A stretch of 64,000 bases of DNA from Pseudomonadota bacterium (GTDB taxonomy: Bacteria > Pseudomonadota > Alphaproteobacteria > UBA9655). The notes beneath the pieces were generated by a model. That model made no database searches. It saw nothing but the letters and a program-made list of their open reading frames with translations, and had not been told where the DNA came from. The position numbers were made by a program, and so were the translations under genes. Below are positions 62,821 through 64,000 of the stretch, in pieces. The DNA lies in assembly GCA_018242065.1 (NCBI GenBank), contig JAFECQ010000006.1:1-64000 (forward strand). Reading direction: 5' to 3'. Numbering within the stretch: position 1 is the stretch's first letter; each line of letters begins with the position of its first letter.

Positions 62821-63894
62821 ATGAAATTACGTCATTTTTTACTGTCTTCAATTGTTCTAAGTTCTTTTGCTTTCTCTTCTGCTGCATATTGCATGGAAGC
62901 TGAAAGGCCATCTAAACTAATGATAAGACCTTATTTACCTCAAGACAGCTCAGAAGAATATATTCAAAATGCTTCCAAAGTTTTTGACACGATTATGGAC
63001 GCTCCTCAAGTAGACATTCTTCATGATGATAGAGCCTCAGTTAATCAACAGATTCTACCTAACACTGATACCAAAGATTATGGATGGAGTTTTCGTCCCC
63101 ACCCGAATTCGCTACGTGAACTTTTAGAGGTATGCAGTCAGCCACACCTGAAACGTGCCATAGACGTTGGTCCAGGAGAGGGAAATGAAACCGTTGCGAT
63201 GCTGCTCACAAAAAGAGTTCATGTGACAACTTTTGAAAAGCAATCTCTACAGTCCAAGAGATTAACACAAAATGTACAGACGTTAACGAGTAAGGCAGAC
63301 GCACACTTTCCTTTAGATATCCGTTTTCTTTCAAAAGCTGCAGATTTTTTAACAGCGGAGTTCAAAGAAACTTTCAAAGGTGGATACGAAATCATAAATG
63401 CCAACAAAGTTGTTCACTTTTTTGACCCTTCCCAAACCTCAACGTTTGTAAAGAAAGTGGCGTTTCTTTTAAAGCCAGGGGGACATCTTTTTATAACGGC
63501 CGTTACACCAACCCCTGGGAGTAAATTTGAAAAATTCATCTGTTTTGAAAAGAAAAATACGTTTCCAGATGGCTATGTTTTTTATAGACAAGAAAATGAA
63601 TTGAACGAAGATTGGAGCGGTATTGTTGGAGCACCACAGACAGTCGAAGTTCGAACCCCTAAAAAAGAACAAAGTGCACATTTCCGTCAGACTGTGCGAC
63701 AGACTCCGAGAAAAGCTTTTGCGGTTACAGAGCGTGTAATGCATTATCATACAGAAAAGACATTGGGTGAGGCTTTAGGGAACAAGTTTAAAATTATAAA
63801 GACATTTGTGATAACTCCAAAAGAAACTGGAGGGGATGACAAATACCAAGAGCACATGATTTCTATCGTAGCAGAACGCACAGAAATTAACTAA
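62821..63894 (+). CDS. exported SAM-dependent methyltransferase-like protein
   Basis: 357 residues. An N-terminal signal peptide is plain (residues 1-24: basic MKLRH then FLLSSIVLSSFAFSSAAY). A class I methyltransferase core follows: motif I AIDVGPGEGNET (113-124), acidic position E139 in TTFEK, a post-motif INANKVVHFF, and FLLKPGGHLFITAVTP. No lipobox or membrane span after the signal. SAM is not normally found in the periplasm, so a role outside the cell, for example in a host, is possible but inferred. Target unknown. Confidence 0.78.
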   Translation: MKLRHFLLSSIVLSSFAFSSAAYCMEAERPSKLMIRPYLPQDSSEEYIQNASKVFDTIMDAPQVDILHDDRASVNQQILPNTDTKDYGWSFRPHPNSLRELLEVCSQPHLKRAIDVGPGEGNETVAMLLTKRVHVTTFEKQSLQSKRLTQNVQTLTSKADAHFPLDIRFLSKAADFLTAEFKETFKGGYEIINANKVVHFFDPSQTSTFVKKVAFLLKPGGHLFITAVTPTPGSKFEKFICFEKKNTFPDGYVFYRQENELNEDWSGIVGAPQTVEVRTPKKEQSAHFRQTVRQTPRKAFAVTERVMHYHTEKTLGEALGNKFKIIKTFVITPKETGGDDKYQEHMISIVAERTEIN

Positions 63895-63921
63895 CCACTT
63901 CAGTAACCCAAGCGAAGCTTT

Positions 63922-63952
63922 CCGAACCTTCCTCTCCGAGGGAGGTTATCGG
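63922..63952 (+). terminator. strong hairpin after the exported methyltransferase
   Basis: AACCTTCCTC (63925-63934), loop TCC, GAGGGAGGTT (63938-63947), a 10-bp stem with one G-U pair; outer CCG (63922-63924) and CGG (63950-63952) can pair across a two-base bulge. A modest T-stretch (AATTTT) follows 7 bases later. Likely the transcription end of the gene before it. Otherwise 63895-64000 shows no gene. Confidence 0.45.
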
Positions 63953-64000
63953 CTTATCAATTTTAAGGGGTGACAACACGTCCTAAAGTTACAGCATGAA

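Overview
The window looks like the origin-proximal part of the chromosome of an AT-rich, probably host-associated alphaproteobacterium. The Holosporales / Paracaedibacter-like group is my best guess, inferred from gene content and composition. Evidence: the block rho-rsmG-parA-parB next to hemJ-hemH-hemE and coaE-dnaQ is the classic alphaproteobacterial origin neighbourhood. DUF3576 and DUF2497/PopZ-like proteins, a mitochondrial-type NDUFS4-like protein and ETF-ubiquinone oxidoreductase are also typical of this class. A 387-bp gap (15923-16309) between divergent hemE and coaE carries one perfect and several near-perfect DnaA boxes, and two perfect 16-bp parS palindromes lie in rsmG about 4 kb away.

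Layout. 1-9749 (+): surface-polysaccharide island. It holds the tail of a sugar C-methyltransferase, a second RmlC-like epimerase, an SDR epimerase/reductase, a RgpF-like glycosyltransferase, a translationally coupled rfbB-rfbA-rfbC-rfbD-glycosyltransferase operon for dTDP-rhamnose, and a large two-part glycosyltransferase. 9890-15922 (-): parB, parA, rsmG, rho, hemJ, hemH, hemE. 15923-16309: probable oriC. 16310-28817: mostly + strand genes (coaE, dnaQ, NDUFS4-like, tRNA-Val, subtilase, isoaspartyl methyltransferase, TolC, PopZ-like, valS, secretin), with gmk, rsmE and kdsB on the minus strand. 28862-37714: a MotA/ExbB-like protein, an MFS transporter, then the trmB-holA-lptE-leuS-DUF3576 block and a porin. 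37841-49346: winged-helix regulator, ETF-QO, Cache histidine kinase, tadA, fumC, a small ribbon-helix-helix protein and a four-gene HlyD/ABC-2 efflux operon. 49461-53682: V4R-GAF-GGDEF diguanylate cyclase and an osmoprotectant (OpuB/ProVWX-like) ABC transporter with a fused permease-binding protein. 53751-61314: a complete leucine-catabolism operon from isovaleryl-CoA to acetoacetate plus a thiolase. 61517-63894: two divergent genes for exported proteins, one with internal repeats and one a predicted secreted SAM-dependent methyltransferase.

How the parts fit. ParA/ParB, parS, oriC and a PopZ-like pole organiser form an origin-segregation module. The rhamnose genes, the C-methyl-sugar genes, kdsB and lptE point to a decorated lipopolysaccharide or capsule. 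The leucine operon, ETF-QO and NDUFS4-like protein suggest oxidation of branched-chain acyl-CoA feeding ubiquinone. The osmoprotectant and MFS carriers, TolC, the ABC-2 exporter and the exported proteins fit a cell living in, or interacting with, a eukaryotic host. No transposase, integrase, rRNA or CRISPR array was seen.
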